DNA of 39,806 nucleotides from an uncultured Verrucomicrobia subdivision 3 bacterium (GTDB taxonomy: Bacteria; Verrucomicrobiota; Verrucomicrobiia; Limisphaerales; UBA11358): the NCBI GenBank assembly GCA_903833055.1, contig CAILDU010000075.1, positions 1-39,806 of the forward strand, read 5' to 3'. The notes beneath the pieces are model-generated. The model was given only the letters and a program-made list of their open reading frames with translations, ran no database searches and was not told the origin of the DNA. A program made the position numbers and the translations under genes. Below are positions 1 to 8,077 of the stretch, piece after piece (the stretch's first letter is position 1; the number at the start of each line of letters is the position of its first letter).

Positions 1-546
1 CGGCGCGATTTCGGTGATGACCTTGCCTTCGCAAGTGCCGCTGTAATTGACCACGGCGATGTCGCCGCTCGCGAGTGGGCGGGCAACCGTGTTGTAAGCC
101 GCGTGCTGACCGCGCAACAAATCGAGCGCCTTTTCGACATCCGCATCCGTCACGGATTTTGTTTCAATCGTGGCGGACAAACCTTTGTATTCCGGCAATT
201 GAAATTCCGGCGCGGTTTCAATCGTCGCCGTGAACTGCAAACTTTGACCGCGACCAAATTGCACTTCCTCGATGTCGGGAAAACCAACGACCTGAAGTTT
301 TTGTTCGTCAATCGCCTTGCGATAAGCATCGCCGATGAGCTTACGCTTGGCCTCGTCCTTGATTTCCGTGTCGTATTTTTTGATCACCATGTCGCGTGGC
401 GCTTTGCCCGGACGGAAGCCCGGCAGCGCGGCCTGCTTCTGATAATCTTTCGTGACCGCGTCAAACGCAGTGTTCACGGCGGTTACGTCGAGTTCCACCC
501 GCACGAGCTTTTTGCACGGGGCCAAATTTTCAACAGATATATTCAC
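1..546 (-). CDS. tig: Trigger factor, N-terminal part (runs off the window)
   Basis: Ribosome-associated chaperone and peptidyl-prolyl isomerase that meets nascent chains at the exit tunnel. The minus strand from a GTG at 546 reads MNISVENLAPCKKLVRVELD and carries the ribosome-binding signature GFRPGKAP near residues 42-49, which is diagnostic of the family. The visible 182 residues cover the N-terminal ribosome-binding domain and the start of the FKBP-like PPIase domain (VNYSGTCEGKVI). An in-frame TAA lies 15 bases upstream of the GTG, so no longer start is possible. There is no clear Shine-Dalgarno site. The C-terminal part lies beyond base 1. It is divergent from bioD across about 100 bases. 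Confidence 0.93.
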   Translation of the reverse strand, partial: MNISVENLAPCKKLVRVELDVTAVNTAFDAVTKDYQKQAALPGFRPGKAPRDMVIKKYDTEIKDEAKRKLIGDAYRKAIDEQKLQVVGFPDIEEVQFGRGQSLQFTATIETAPEFQLPEYKGLSATIETKSVTDADVEKALDLLRGQHAAYNTVARPLASGDIAVVNYSGTCEGKVITEIAP

Positions 547-553
547 AGTAAAA

Positions 554-581
554 TTGAGTTAAACGAGCCGCGCAGCATAAA
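554..581 (+). promoter_or_regulatory. Possible sigma-70-type promoter for bioD
   Basis: A TTGAGT hexamer at 554-559 and a CATAAA hexamer at 576-581 are separated by 16 bases in the gap between divergent tig and bioD. Each matches four of six consensus positions. The spacing would give a leader of roughly 60 bases before the GTG of bioD. This is a weak match; sigma-70 consensus is only loosely followed in this phylum. Confidence 0.25.
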
Positions 582-650
582 TAATCATCGGCACAATGGC
601 AAATTGTTTTGGTGGCGCAAAACGGATGATTCCGCTTTCATGTCTGCCAA

Positions 651-1325
651 GTGAAGCCAACTTACTTCATCACCGGCACGGACACCGGCGTGGGCAAAAC
701 CGTTTTAACCACGCTACTGGCAAATTTTTTACGCGCGCGCGGCGTGAAAGTTGCCGCGCTTAAACCGATTTGCTCCGGCAACCGCGACGACGCAGTGTTG
801 CTTTACGACGCGCTGAATGGCGCGTTAACACTGGATGAAATCAATCCGTGGCATTTCCGCGCCGCCATCGCGCCCGCGCTTGCGGCGAAGTTAGAAAAAA
901 AATCCGTCACGCGCGCGCAATTGCTCACGCACATCCGCGCGACGCAAAAAAATTTCGACGTGACACTGGTCGAAGGCGCGGGTGGTTTGCTGAGTCCGCT
1001 CGGAAAAGATTTTAACTCGCGCGATTTAATTACCGATTTACGCGCGACGCCAATCGTTGTCGCGCAAAATAAACTTGGCGTTGTAAATCACATTTTGTTG
1101 ACGCTGGAAGCTTTGCCGAAAAATCTGCGCGCCAAAACAAAAGTGGTTTTAATGTCGCCGCCCAAACCGGACGCAGCGACAAAATCGAACGCAAAATTGC
1201 TGGAACAATTTTTAGCGCCGGAAAAAATCTTTGCGCTGCCGTGGCTCGGCAAAAAATTCCAACTTAAAGCGGCACTGAAAAATCCACAGGTGCGGCAGAC
1301 TTTGGATGATGTCTTAACTGGGTAG
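651..1325 (+). CDS. bioD: Dethiobiotin synthetase
   Basis: ATP-dependent ring closure of 7,8-diaminopelargonate with CO2 to dethiobiotin, the penultimate step of biotin synthesis, in the cytoplasm. The 224-residue protein begins at a GTG. It shows the family P-loop GTDTGVGKT (residues 9-17), the conserved KPI(C)SG segment (38-43) and VEGAGG (residues 108-113), and its length is normal for BioD. No other biotin genes are in the window, so bioD stands alone here. The TAG stop at 1323-1325 lies within the outer end of a 34-base inverted-repeat arm starting at 1321, so the C-terminus may have been set by repeat insertion. Confidence 0.93.
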   Translation: MKPTYFITGTDTGVGKTVLTTLLANFLRARGVKVAALKPICSGNRDDAVLLYDALNGALTLDEINPWHFRAAIAPALAAKLEKKSVTRAQLLTHIRATQKNFDVTLVEGAGGLLSPLGKDFNSRDLITDLRATPIVVAQNKLGVVNHILLTLEALPKNLRAKTKVVLMSPPKPDAATKSNAKLLEQFLAPEKIFALPWLGKKFQLKAALKNPQVRQTLDDVLTG

Positions 1326-1472
1326 GGATGGCGCGCTGCGCCGTCCCCGTCCGCAGCGGAGCGCAGGGCGGAACGGATGTGGCAAGGCGAAGTTTCTTTT
1401 GTGCGTTCGCTGCGTCGCCTGACGCTGCGCTCGGCGACGCGGACGGGGACGGCGCAGCGCGCCATCCCTACC
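1321..1472. repeat. Large palindromic element with perfect 34-base arms
   Basis: The arm at 1321-1354 (GGTAGGGATGGCGCGCTGCG and onward) is the exact reverse complement of 1439-1472. The arm is itself palindromic around GGCGCGCTGCGCC, and the interior holds a further 8-base perfect pair (GCGTCGCC/GGCGACGC, near 1412-1440). It fills the space between bioD and the convergent TPR gene, so it could act as a bidirectional transcription barrier. There is no transposase or other ORF of substance in it, so it resembles a MITE- or REP/BIME-like non-autonomous element. The left arm contains the stop codon of bioD. Confidence 0.85.
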
Positions 1473-1480
1473 ACGCATGG

Positions 1481-3493
1481 CTACGGCGCATTGGTTGCGC
1501 CAAAAGATTCGCGCCACGGCTGATGGTTTTTGTAGAGTTCCAACCGCTGTTGAATCGGTTCAAGATTTTTTAATTTCAGCGCGTTGGCGGTGTCGAGCGC
1601 GGTTTGCGCGGCCATTTGTGCGTCGTCAAATTTTCCCAGTTCGGCGCAGGCCATGCCGAGCACGTCGAGCACGGTCGGCTGGCGCCCGTTGGCGAGCGCA
1701 TTGGCTTTGGCCGCGAGCAGAAAAGCGTTGTGTCCATCGCGCGTGGCAGGATTTTCCGACGCGGCCAAAACTTGCGCGGTGAAGGTGAGAATCTCAATGT
1801 TGTTTTGGTTAATTCGCAGTGCGGCGCGCAGTTCGTCGAGCGCATTAGTGTCGCGATTTTGGCGGAGATAAATCTTTGCGATTTCAACGTGCGGCCACGG
1901 ATAATGCGGATCGAGTCGCGCGGCTTCGGAAAATTCTTTTAGGGCTTCATCATCCTTGCCAGCGGTGACGAGGGTGAGTCCGAGAACGTGATGCAGCGTT
2001 TGTTTTTGTGGTTCCAAGCGCACCGCTTCACGATGCGCGGCGAGGGCTTCCGTCGGGCGACCAAGCCGGTCCAGCACGCTAGCGAGATTGTGAAAAGGTA
2101 TATAACGGTTGGGTTCGAGGTGCGTGGCGGCGCGATATTGTTCGGCGGCTTCGGGGAGGCGGCCTTGCAGTTCCAGCGCGACGCCGAGATTGTCGCGGGC
2201 GACGTCATTATCGGTGGTCACGGCGAGCGCGTGCTGGAACAGCGTAACGCTGTTTCGCCAATGGCGAAGCTGGTTTTCTGTTGTAATGATGCAGGCGGCG
2301 AGTATGAAAATGGCAGTTCCTGCGAGCAGGAAACTTGGAATTTTAAATCGCGCAGCCAAGTCGCATACGGCAAAAGTGATGGCGATAAAAATGCCGATGG
2401 CGGGCAGATAACTGTAGCGGTCGGCGAACGCGGCACCGCCGACTTGCACAAAACCGATGACGGGAACGAGCATTCCGAGAAACCAAAACCAGCCAGTGAA
2501 TAGATATGGCCGTGTGCGATAAAACCAAATTGCGCCGAGCGAAATGAAAACCAAAAGCGCGACCGGAATCACGACGCTGCTGCCGGGAATTTTTTCTTGG
2601 AGCGGATAAAAAATGGCGAGCTTGGTCGGCCAGAAAGTTTTTTCCAAATACTCGACGTAGGCGAGCGGCACGTTTTTGAGCCGGTAATGTAACGGGACGG
2701 TTGTCAGCGAGACGACCGCGCTGCCGCCGCGCTGCGACTGCGCGAGAAACGTGATGGCGCACGAAGCGGCGGTGACGAGAAAGAATGGGATTTTTTCGAG
2801 GAGTAATTGAAGGTTGAAGGTTGAAGGTTGAAAGTTGCGCGGCTCCGAACCTGCAACTTGCAACTTGCAACTTGCAACCCGCTTGAGCGGCCAGAAGTCC
2901 AGCAGCAGCAGAACGCACGGCAGCGTGACCAACATCGGTTTTGCCATCAGGCCGAGCGCGAATGTTACGAGGCTCCATGCGAAATAAATTTTAGCGCGTG
3001 GATTTTTAGCTGCGGATTCCTCGACGTAACGCGCGTAATTTAGCAAGGCAATCAGCGCGAAAAAAGTGCTCAAGACATCTTTGCGCTCGGCAATCCAAGC
3101 GACGGATTCGACGTGCAGCGGATGCCAAGCAAACAGCGCGGCGATGAACGCAGACGGCCAGATTTTTTTTTTAATCCGAATTAGCAGCGTGAAGAGCAAC
3201 GCCGTATTCGCTGCGTGAAATAAGGCGTTCACGAGATGCGGCCCGGCGGGGTTCAGGCCGAAAACGCCGCAGTCAATCATGTGCGAGAGCCACGTCAGCG
3301 GATGCCAGTTGCTCGCGGCCATCGTGGTGAACGCCCATTTCACGCCCGCCCACGTCACACCGTTTTGCACGATGGATTGGTCGGTGACGTAAAGGCCGTC
3401 GTCATAGACGCAAAAGCTGAACCACGCCACCGGCAGATAGAGCGCGAAGGTGGCGACGGCGAGCAGCAAAGCGATACGGCGCGGCAGCGACAT
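1481..3493 (-). CDS. Multi-TM protein with C-terminal TPR repeats
   Basis: A 670-residue membrane protein with about ten predicted transmembrane segments, then about five tetratricopeptide repeats in the last ~220 residues (for example DNLGVALELQGRLPEAAEQY). The N-terminal part resembles the TMTC/PMT-type glycosyltransferase-like fold (YDDGLYVTDQSIVQNG, HPLHVESVAWIAERKDV), a pattern common in Verrucomicrobia and Planctomycetes proteins named only as TPR proteins. A role in protein O-glycosylation or envelope assembly is an inference. I start at ATG 3493 (MSLPRRIALLLAV), where the first TM segment begins; a longer frame up to 3649 lacks a plausible N-terminus. The gene carries an in-frame repeat at 2807-2877 between two TM segments, encoding a Q/N/S-rich loop. 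Confidence 0.75.
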   Translation of the reverse strand: MSLPRRIALLLAVATFALYLPVAWFSFCVYDDGLYVTDQSIVQNGVTWAGVKWAFTTMAASNWHPLTWLSHMIDCGVFGLNPAGPHLVNALFHAANTALLFTLLIRIKKKIWPSAFIAALFAWHPLHVESVAWIAERKDVLSTFFALIALLNYARYVEESAAKNPRAKIYFAWSLVTFALGLMAKPMLVTLPCVLLLLDFWPLKRVASCKLQVAGSEPRNFQPSTFNLQLLLEKIPFFLVTAASCAITFLAQSQRGGSAVVSLTTVPLHYRLKNVPLAYVEYLEKTFWPTKLAIFYPLQEKIPGSSVVIPVALLVFISLGAIWFYRTRPYLFTGWFWFLGMLVPVIGFVQVGGAAFADRYSYLPAIGIFIAITFAVCDLAARFKIPSFLLAGTAIFILAACIITTENQLRHWRNSVTLFQHALAVTTDNDVARDNLGVALELQGRLPEAAEQYRAATHLEPNRYIPFHNLASVLDRLGRPTEALAAHREAVRLEPQKQTLHHVLGLTLVTAGKDDEALKEFSEAARLDPHYPWPHVEIAKIYLRQNRDTNALDELRAALRINQNNIEILTFTAQVLAASENPATRDGHNAFLLAAKANALANGRQPTVLDVLGMACAELGKFDDAQMAAQTALDTANALKLKNLEPIQQRLELYKNHQPWRESFGATNAP
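2807..2877. repeat. In-frame heptad palindromic repeat inside the TPR gene
   Basis: Four tandem heptamers of the type TTGAAGG (2807-2834) face four of the type CTTGCAA/CCTGCAA (2850-2877) as an imperfect inverted repeat around a 15-base centre. The whole is kept in frame in the minus-strand TPR gene and encodes a loop containing ASCKLQVAGSEP and FQPSTFNLQ. The loop falls between WPLKR and LLLEKIPFF, which normally lie close together in related proteins. It is similar in style to elements at 21700, 24921 and 35632. Confidence 0.75.
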
Positions 3494-3663
3494 GGGATTC
3501 TTGTAAGCGATTTTGGCGGCGGGGCAAAGCGCGATTCGATTATTCACGCAAAAAGTTTTTGCAATTTCCGCCGCTGGCAATGATAATTCGCGCGGCGGAA
3601 AAATGCTCACGCAACCGCCGCTTGGCCAAAACCGGTTCCTCACCACCAAGTTTTTTGAATTTT

Positions 3664-4392
3664 ATGAGCGGGTTACCATTTGCAATCATTGGCGCGGCCA
3701 CCAAACAGGTGGAACTGCTTTACGTTTGGGATCAGGCGAGACCGGAAGCCAAGGTCATCATCGTCCTGCTGTTTTTTTCCTCCATCGCCGTCTGGTGGAT
3801 GATGATTTTCAAAGTCATCCAGATGCGGCGCGCGCGGAAACTGGATTCGCTTTTCGGCGACGAATTTACCGCGCAGAAAAACGTGCTGGAAATGTTCGAC
3901 CGCAAATTGCAGGTGGACGGCTGTCCGCTCTACGCTGTCTATCAGGCTGGCTGTGTGCAACTCGACGCGCGTTTGCGCGGGCCGAGCGGCGAACGCGCCA
4001 AGCAGCAGATTACGCTCAAAAATATGGAGCACATTAAACGCGCCATCGAAAACGTCGTGGCGAAAGAAAGTTTGAAGCTGGAATCCGGCTTGATTCTATT
4101 GGCGATTGCGGTGAGCGGTGCGCCGTTCATGGGTTTGCTCGGCACGGTCTGGGGCGTGATGAGCACATTCGCCGGCATCGCGCAATCGCCGCAGGGCGCG
4201 ACGCTCGCGGTGATGGCGCCGGGCGTTTCCGCCGCGCTCGTCACGACCGTCGCGGGCTTGCTCGTCGCGATTCCCTCGATGTTCGGTTACAACTGGCTCG
4301 TCCATAATCTGCGCGCCTTCACCGTCGAGCTGGACAACTTCGCGCAGGAACTTGTTTCCAAAATGGAAACGGAATTTTTGGGTGAGGAATGA
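3664..4392 (+). CDS. tolQ: TolQ/ExbB-family proton channel subunit
   Basis: Inner-membrane stator subunit that, with TolR, uses the proton-motive force to energise TolA and the Tol-Pal envelope-constriction system. The 242-residue protein has an N-terminal TM (VIIVLLFFSSIAVWWMMIF) and two C-terminal TMs containing the MotA/TolQ/ExbB signature (GLLGTVWGVMSTFAGIA, then VSAALVTTVAGLLVAIP). ATG 3664 (MSGLPFAIIG) gives a normal-length TolQ; an upstream in-frame ATG at 3559 would add a 35-residue tail without features. First gene of tolQ-R-A-B-pal. It is separated from tolR by a palindromic repeat at 4393-4502, unlike the tightly overlapped later genes. Confidence 0.9.
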   Translation: MSGLPFAIIGAATKQVELLYVWDQARPEAKVIIVLLFFSSIAVWWMMIFKVIQMRRARKLDSLFGDEFTAQKNVLEMFDRKLQVDGCPLYAVYQAGCVQLDARLRGPSGERAKQQITLKNMEHIKRAIENVVAKESLKLESGLILLAIAVSGAPFMGLLGTVWGVMSTFAGIAQSPQGATLAVMAPGVSAALVTTVAGLLVAIPSMFGYNWLVHNLRAFTVELDNFAQELVSKMETEFLGEE

Positions 4393-4502
4393 AACCACAG
4401 ATGGACACAGATAAACACAGATTGAAAACCGGTGCGGATTTTTGCCGTGGCGTTTTCATTTGTTTTGAAGCCATCCGTGTTCATCTGTGTCCATCCGTGG
4501 TT
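4393..4502. repeat. Inverted repeat of the CACAGAT type between tolQ and tolR
   Basis: The arm at 4393-4422 consists of three ten-base units (AACCACAGATGG, ACACAGATAA, ACACAGAT). It pairs with 4473-4502 at 27 of 30 positions, across a 50-base spacer. It begins directly after the tolQ stop and ends 11 bases before the tolR ATG. It has no ORF. As RNA it would form a long stem inside the tol operon mRNA. Confidence 0.8.
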
Positions 4503-4513
4503 GAATAAAAATC

Positions 4514-4930
4514 ATGCGCCGATTCTCACAACGCAATTCGCTGGTGACGTTGAGTGACATCAACATCACGCCGCTGCTGGACTTGGCGTTCGTGCTGCTG
4601 ATCATTTTTATCATCACCACGCCGTTGCTGACGCAGAGCATCGAATTAAAATTGCCGAAGGGCGGCGCGCCGGACAAGCGACTGAACAAAAATGATATTC
4701 GCACGGTGGAAATTTCTAGCGCTGGCTACTATAAGTTCGAGTCTCGGCAAATGGCGATGCCGCAGATTGTCTCGCAACTGGTCCGAGAATCGCGGGCGAA
4801 TCCAAATCTTGTCTTGTATGTCCGCATGGACAAGGACAGCCGTTACGAGCTTTTTGCGGCGCTGTTGGACATCTGTCAGAAAAACAGCATCAAGATTTCA
4901 TTCCGCACCGACCCGACGCCTGTAAAATGA
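4514..4930 (+). CDS. tolR: TolR/ExbD-family protein
   Basis: Partner of TolQ in the proton channel; one TM anchor plus a periplasmic domain. The 138-residue product has the family pattern SDINITPLLDLAFVLLIIFI, with the essential TM aspartate in PLLD (about residue 23), then a periplasmic domain ending in KNSIKISFRTDP. The length is normal. The stop overlaps the next start (ATGA at 4927-4930), which implies translational coupling to tolA. Confidence 0.92.
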   Translation: MRRFSQRNSLVTLSDINITPLLDLAFVLLIIFIITTPLLTQSIELKLPKGGAPDKRLNKNDIRTVEISSAGYYKFESRQMAMPQIVSQLVRESRANPNLVLYVRMDKDSRYELFAALLDICQKNSIKISFRTDPTPVK

Positions 4931-5805
4931 ATCGGCTGCAAAAAAAATGTCTCATCGCCACGGCGGGTTTTCACCTGCTGCTGGTGTTGGTCATTCTTTT
5001 TGGCGCTGCGTTTTTTACGAGCCACGAAAAGCCGGATGAGACAACGCTGCTCACGGTGATACCAGCGAACCTGATTGATGCGGCGTTCAACAGCGGTGTG
5101 AAAGCCGCACAACCGCCCGCGCCCACGCCGCCGCAACCGGTTCAACCACCGCAGCCGCCGCAGCCAAAACCTGAACTGGTAAAGCAGCCTGACCCGGAAC
5201 CTGTGAAGCCTGCGCCGACGTTGGTGGAACGCGTGAAGGAAATTTTCACGCCGACGCCGGAAAAACTTCCGCCGGATGATTTGACGCCGAAGGAAACGAC
5301 TCCCAAGCCGAAGCCGCACGTTGTTAAAGTGGACTTAAAACAAGTTACGCACATTGCGCCGAAAGTCACGGACACCAGCGATGCAGATGCGCGTGAAGCG
5401 GCAAAAGAGGCGAAAGCTGCCGCGCGGCGCGCGAAGCTGATTGCGGCCGCTGCTCATGCCATTGAAAGCAACGCATCTTCCGCCACGACAGTTGATATGC
5501 CTGGCGCGAGCAGCGTTTCGTATGCGAGTTACAAAGACGCGCTCGCCAGTATTTATTACAACGCGTGGACGCCGCCGGATGACACCGCAAATGATGATGC
5601 CATAACCAAAGTTCGTGTTACGATTGCGCGCGATGGCACGGTGATCTCGGCGGAAATCATTGGAGCTTCCAGCGACGCGCGTGTTGATTCCAGTGTTCAA
5701 AAAGCAATTGACCGTGTCACTTCCGTGCCGGCGTTGCCAGGTGGTGAAAGTCAACGCTCAATAATTCTCAATTTTAACCTCAAAACCAAAAGAATGATCG
5801 GATGA
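4927..5805 (+). CDS. tolA: TolA/TonB-like energy-transducing protein
   Basis: Spans the periplasm and links the TolQR motor to TolB-Pal. The 292 residues comprise one N-terminal TM (about 9-33), a proline-rich stretch with PPAPTPPQPVQPPQPPQPKP (near 60-79), a charged Ala/Lys segment typical of TolA (about 155-180: AREAAKEAKAAARRAK) and a C-terminal TonB/TolA domain (YYNAWTPPDD, then VTIARDGTVISAEIIGASSD). It mixes TonB-like proline richness with a TolA-like alanine-lysine helix; position between tolR and tolB supports TolA. It overlaps both neighbours by four bases. Confidence 0.85.
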   Translation: MNRLQKKCLIATAGFHLLLVLVILFGAAFFTSHEKPDETTLLTVIPANLIDAAFNSGVKAAQPPAPTPPQPVQPPQPPQPKPELVKQPDPEPVKPAPTLVERVKEIFTPTPEKLPPDDLTPKETTPKPKPHVVKVDLKQVTHIAPKVTDTSDADAREAAKEAKAAARRAKLIAAAAHAIESNASSATTVDMPGASSVSYASYKDALASIYYNAWTPPDDTANDDAITKVRVTIARDGTVISAEIIGASSDARVDSSVQKAIDRVTSVPALPGGESQRSIILNFNLKTKRMIG

Positions 5806-6983
5806 AAAAATTATTTTACACACTCGCGGCTGTTGGCTTCGTCATCGTTACGGCAAATTCTGCGCGCAGTCAGGAAGACGTAGTGGACATTCACAAACAA
5901 ATTGAAACGCTTGGTAACACCAAGCCCATTCCCGTTGCCTTGAGCGGTTTCACCGGCGAGGGCGCGGAGGTTTTGAAATTTGATTTGACCGTTCAAGGTT
6001 TTAGTTTTGTCGCGCCGGATGCGGCGCAGTATCTCATCAGCGGCAGCGATGCGGGCGTCGTCACCGGCAGTTTGACGGACAAGTTTGCCAAGCGCGTGCT
6101 GCTCTCGCGCAGTTACAATGGCGCGAGTTTGCGGCGGCAGGCGCACGCGTTTGCGGACGACATCGTGTTCGCAATTACGGGTAAAAAAGGAATTGGCCAG
6201 ACTAAGATTGCTTACAAGTCGCAGCCAGCAGGCTATGGCGTGGGCGAAATTTATGTTTCTGATTTTGATGGTGCGAACGCGCAGCGCATCACGAAAGACA
6301 ACGCCATTGTCGCCAAGCCCGCGTGGGCGCCGGGCAAGTTGGCGCTCTATTACACGTCCTACGCGCTGGATAATCCGGACATTTTTTATCACAGCCTGAC
6401 GACGGGACAACGCAGCAAAATTGCGGCGTATTCCGGTTTGAACACGAGCGCGGCGGTGTCGCCGGACGGATCGAAAATCGCGATGGTGTTGAGCAAATCC
6501 GGCAGCGCGAACATCTGGGTGTGTAACGCGGACGGCTCGAATTTGAAACAGATTTCGCACGGCGATGAAGATTCTTCGCCGACGTGGTCGCCGGATGGAA
6601 GCTGGATTTGTTTCGCGACGAAGCACAGTGAGCGTCGTCGGCTCGCGAAAGTTCCCGCAGGCGGCGGCACGGTGCAATATCTCAACACCACCGGCGCGCC
6701 GAATCCCACGGAGCCGGATTGGTCGCCGGACGGCAAATGGATCGCATTCACTTCGCAGATGCACGATTTCAATCTCTGCGTGATGCCGGTGGACGGCACC
6801 AACACGCCGGCGGTGCTGGTAGAAGGCCAAAATCCATCGTGGTCGCCGAACTCGCGGACGCTCGTTTTTAACCGCTCAATGGGCTACCGGCAGGTGCTGT
6901 CTGTGCTTGACGTTTTCACCAAACAATACAAGGATTGTGCGCGAGCGACCGGAAGTAGTTCCCAGCCCGCTTGGGCGAAATGA
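5802..6983 (+). CDS. tolB: Tol-Pal system beta-propeller protein
   Basis: Periplasmic partner of Pal and TolA. The 393-residue product has a Sec signal peptide (MKKLFYTLAAVGFVIVTANS), a small N-terminal alpha/beta domain (VALSGFTGEG, then DFTV-like segments) and a C-terminal beta-propeller with WD40-like PD40 repeats: SPDGSKIAM, WSPDGSWICF, WSPDGKWIAF, WSPNSRTLVF. The length is slightly below the roughly 430 of E. coli TolB. The start overlaps the tolA stop (ATGA). Confidence 0.93.
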   Translation: MKKLFYTLAAVGFVIVTANSARSQEDVVDIHKQIETLGNTKPIPVALSGFTGEGAEVLKFDLTVQGFSFVAPDAAQYLISGSDAGVVTGSLTDKFAKRVLLSRSYNGASLRRQAHAFADDIVFAITGKKGIGQTKIAYKSQPAGYGVGEIYVSDFDGANAQRITKDNAIVAKPAWAPGKLALYYTSYALDNPDIFYHSLTTGQRSKIAAYSGLNTSAAVSPDGSKIAMVLSKSGSANIWVCNADGSNLKQISHGDEDSSPTWSPDGSWICFATKHSERRRLAKVPAGGGTVQYLNTTGAPNPTEPDWSPDGKWIAFTSQMHDFNLCVMPVDGTNTPAVLVEGQNPSWSPNSRTLVFNRSMGYRQVLSVLDVFTKQYKDCARATGSSSQPAWAK

Positions 6984-7059
6984 TTTTCTTTTTCGTCATG
7001 GAGTTTTAACCGCAGCTTTTTAACCAAAAATTTTAACCGAATTAACTGATAAAAAAATT

Positions 7060-7668
7060 ATGAAAATGAACCAGATTGTTTTTCCGCTCGCCCTCGCGCT
7101 CGCCGCGACGCTGGCCACCACCGGCTGCAAACACACGCCGATGAAAGTCACGCCGATTTACGGATCGCAGGCACCGAATGTCGGCGGCGAGAATGGTGGA
7201 CCGACTATTGGTGGTGGCGGCGTGATGGGTGGCGACGGCGGTGGCACTGGCATCAACACCTCGCAAGGTGGCGGCAATACAACTGGCCTCGATGAATTCG
7301 AAGGCATGATCAAAGACCCGGCGGCGCTCGCTGCTCACACGATTCATTTTGCGTTCGACAGCGCGGCCATCAAGAAGAGCGAAGACTCAAATGTTTCCGC
7401 CGTCGCTTCTGCCTTGTCTGGCAGCGCGAATGACAAATTGCTCATCGAAGGCAACTGCGATGAACGCGGCACGGAAGAATACAACCGCGCCCTCGGTGAA
7501 CGTCGCGCGCTCGCCGCGCGCGAAGCGCTCGCCAAACGCGGCGTCAGCCCTGATCGCATTCGCACCATCAGCTACGGCAAAGACAAGCCCACCGACCCCG
7601 GCCACGATGACGCCGCGTGGAGCAAAAATCGCCGCGCTGATTTCATCCTGTTGCATCCGAAACCTTAA
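7060..7668 (+). CDS. pal: Peptidoglycan-associated lipoprotein
   Basis: Outer-membrane lipoprotein that binds peptidoglycan through an OmpA-like domain. The 202-residue precursor has a lipobox ending TTGC (Cys about residue 23), a glycine-rich linker (GGGGVMGGDGGGTGI, about 48-62) and an OmpA C-terminal domain from about 98. That domain includes HFAFDSAAIKKSE, EGNCDERGTEEYNRALGERR and the C-terminal NRRADFILL. Asp and Arg of the diaminopimelate-binding site are present (DERGT...Y; NRRAD). The start may be 7060 or the ATG two codons on. It lies 76 bases after tolB and is followed by a strong terminator. Confidence 0.94.
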   Translation: MKMNQIVFPLALALAATLATTGCKHTPMKVTPIYGSQAPNVGGENGGPTIGGGGVMGGDGGGTGINTSQGGGNTTGLDEFEGMIKDPAALAAHTIHFAFDSAAIKKSEDSNVSAVASALSGSANDKLLIEGNCDERGTEEYNRALGERRALAAREALAKRGVSPDRIRTISYGKDKPTDPGHDDAAWSKNRRADFILLHPKP

Positions 7669-7693
7669 GTTGGTCGGTTAGGAAATTCACTTT

Positions 7694-7728
7694 AAGGCCG
7701 CGCTTCACCGCGCGGCCTTTTTCTTTTT
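7694..7728 (+). terminator. Rho-independent terminator of the tol-pal operon
   Basis: A nine-base perfect stem (AAGGCCGCG at 7694-7702 with CGCGGCCTT at 7711-7719) around an eight-base loop, followed by a T-rich tail through 7728. It lies 26 bases after the pal stop and separates the operon from tatA. Confidence 0.9.
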
Positions 7729-7777
7729 GCGGCTTTACTTAATCAGCCTGCGGGCGTAAGGTAAATTCAGTTATATT

Positions 7778-8047
7778 ATGAACGCCATGTTAGCCATTCT
7801 CGGTTTGAGCGGAACGGAACTCATCATCGTGCTGGTCGCGATTCTCGTGCTGTTCGGTGCCAAACGCATCCCTGAATTTGCCAAAGGTCTCGGCAAAGGC
7901 ATCAATGAATTCAAGAAAGCTTCCCGCGAAGTAACCGACTCAATGGAGAATGAATCTGCCGCCGCTGCCGCGCCCAAAACGCCGCCGGCCAATACCACCG
8001 CGCAGTCGCCCGCGCATCCCGCGCCGCCGGAAACCAAAGTGATTTAA
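7778..8047 (+). CDS. tatA: Sec-independent translocase subunit TatA
   Basis: Pore-forming component of the twin-arginine translocase. The 89-residue protein has a short N-terminal TM (LSGTELIIVLVAILVLFGAK), the conserved hinge and amphipathic helix (FGAKRIPEFAKGLGKGINEF, about 28-47) and an acidic then Ala/Pro-rich tail. Translation may start at the fourth codon (ATG 7787). TatB is not separately encoded nearby; with only tatA and tatC present this is a minimal-type Tat pair. tatC follows 30 bases later. Confidence 0.92.
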   Translation: MNAMLAILGLSGTELIIVLVAILVLFGAKRIPEFAKGLGKGINEFKKASREVTDSMENESAAAAAPKTPPANTTAQSPAHPAPPETKVI

Positions 8048-8077
8048 TCGCGTTGGCCGGATTCCGCGCCGCTTTTC

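Noticed and set aside
103-654. Long plus-strand open frame of 183 codons
   Set aside because: It is the antisense shadow of trigger factor and bioD's upstream region; the opposite strand shows clear tig motifs (GFRPGKAP).
1328-1573. Open frames within and beside the large palindrome
   Set aside because: They read through the inverted repeat arms and have no recognisable features.
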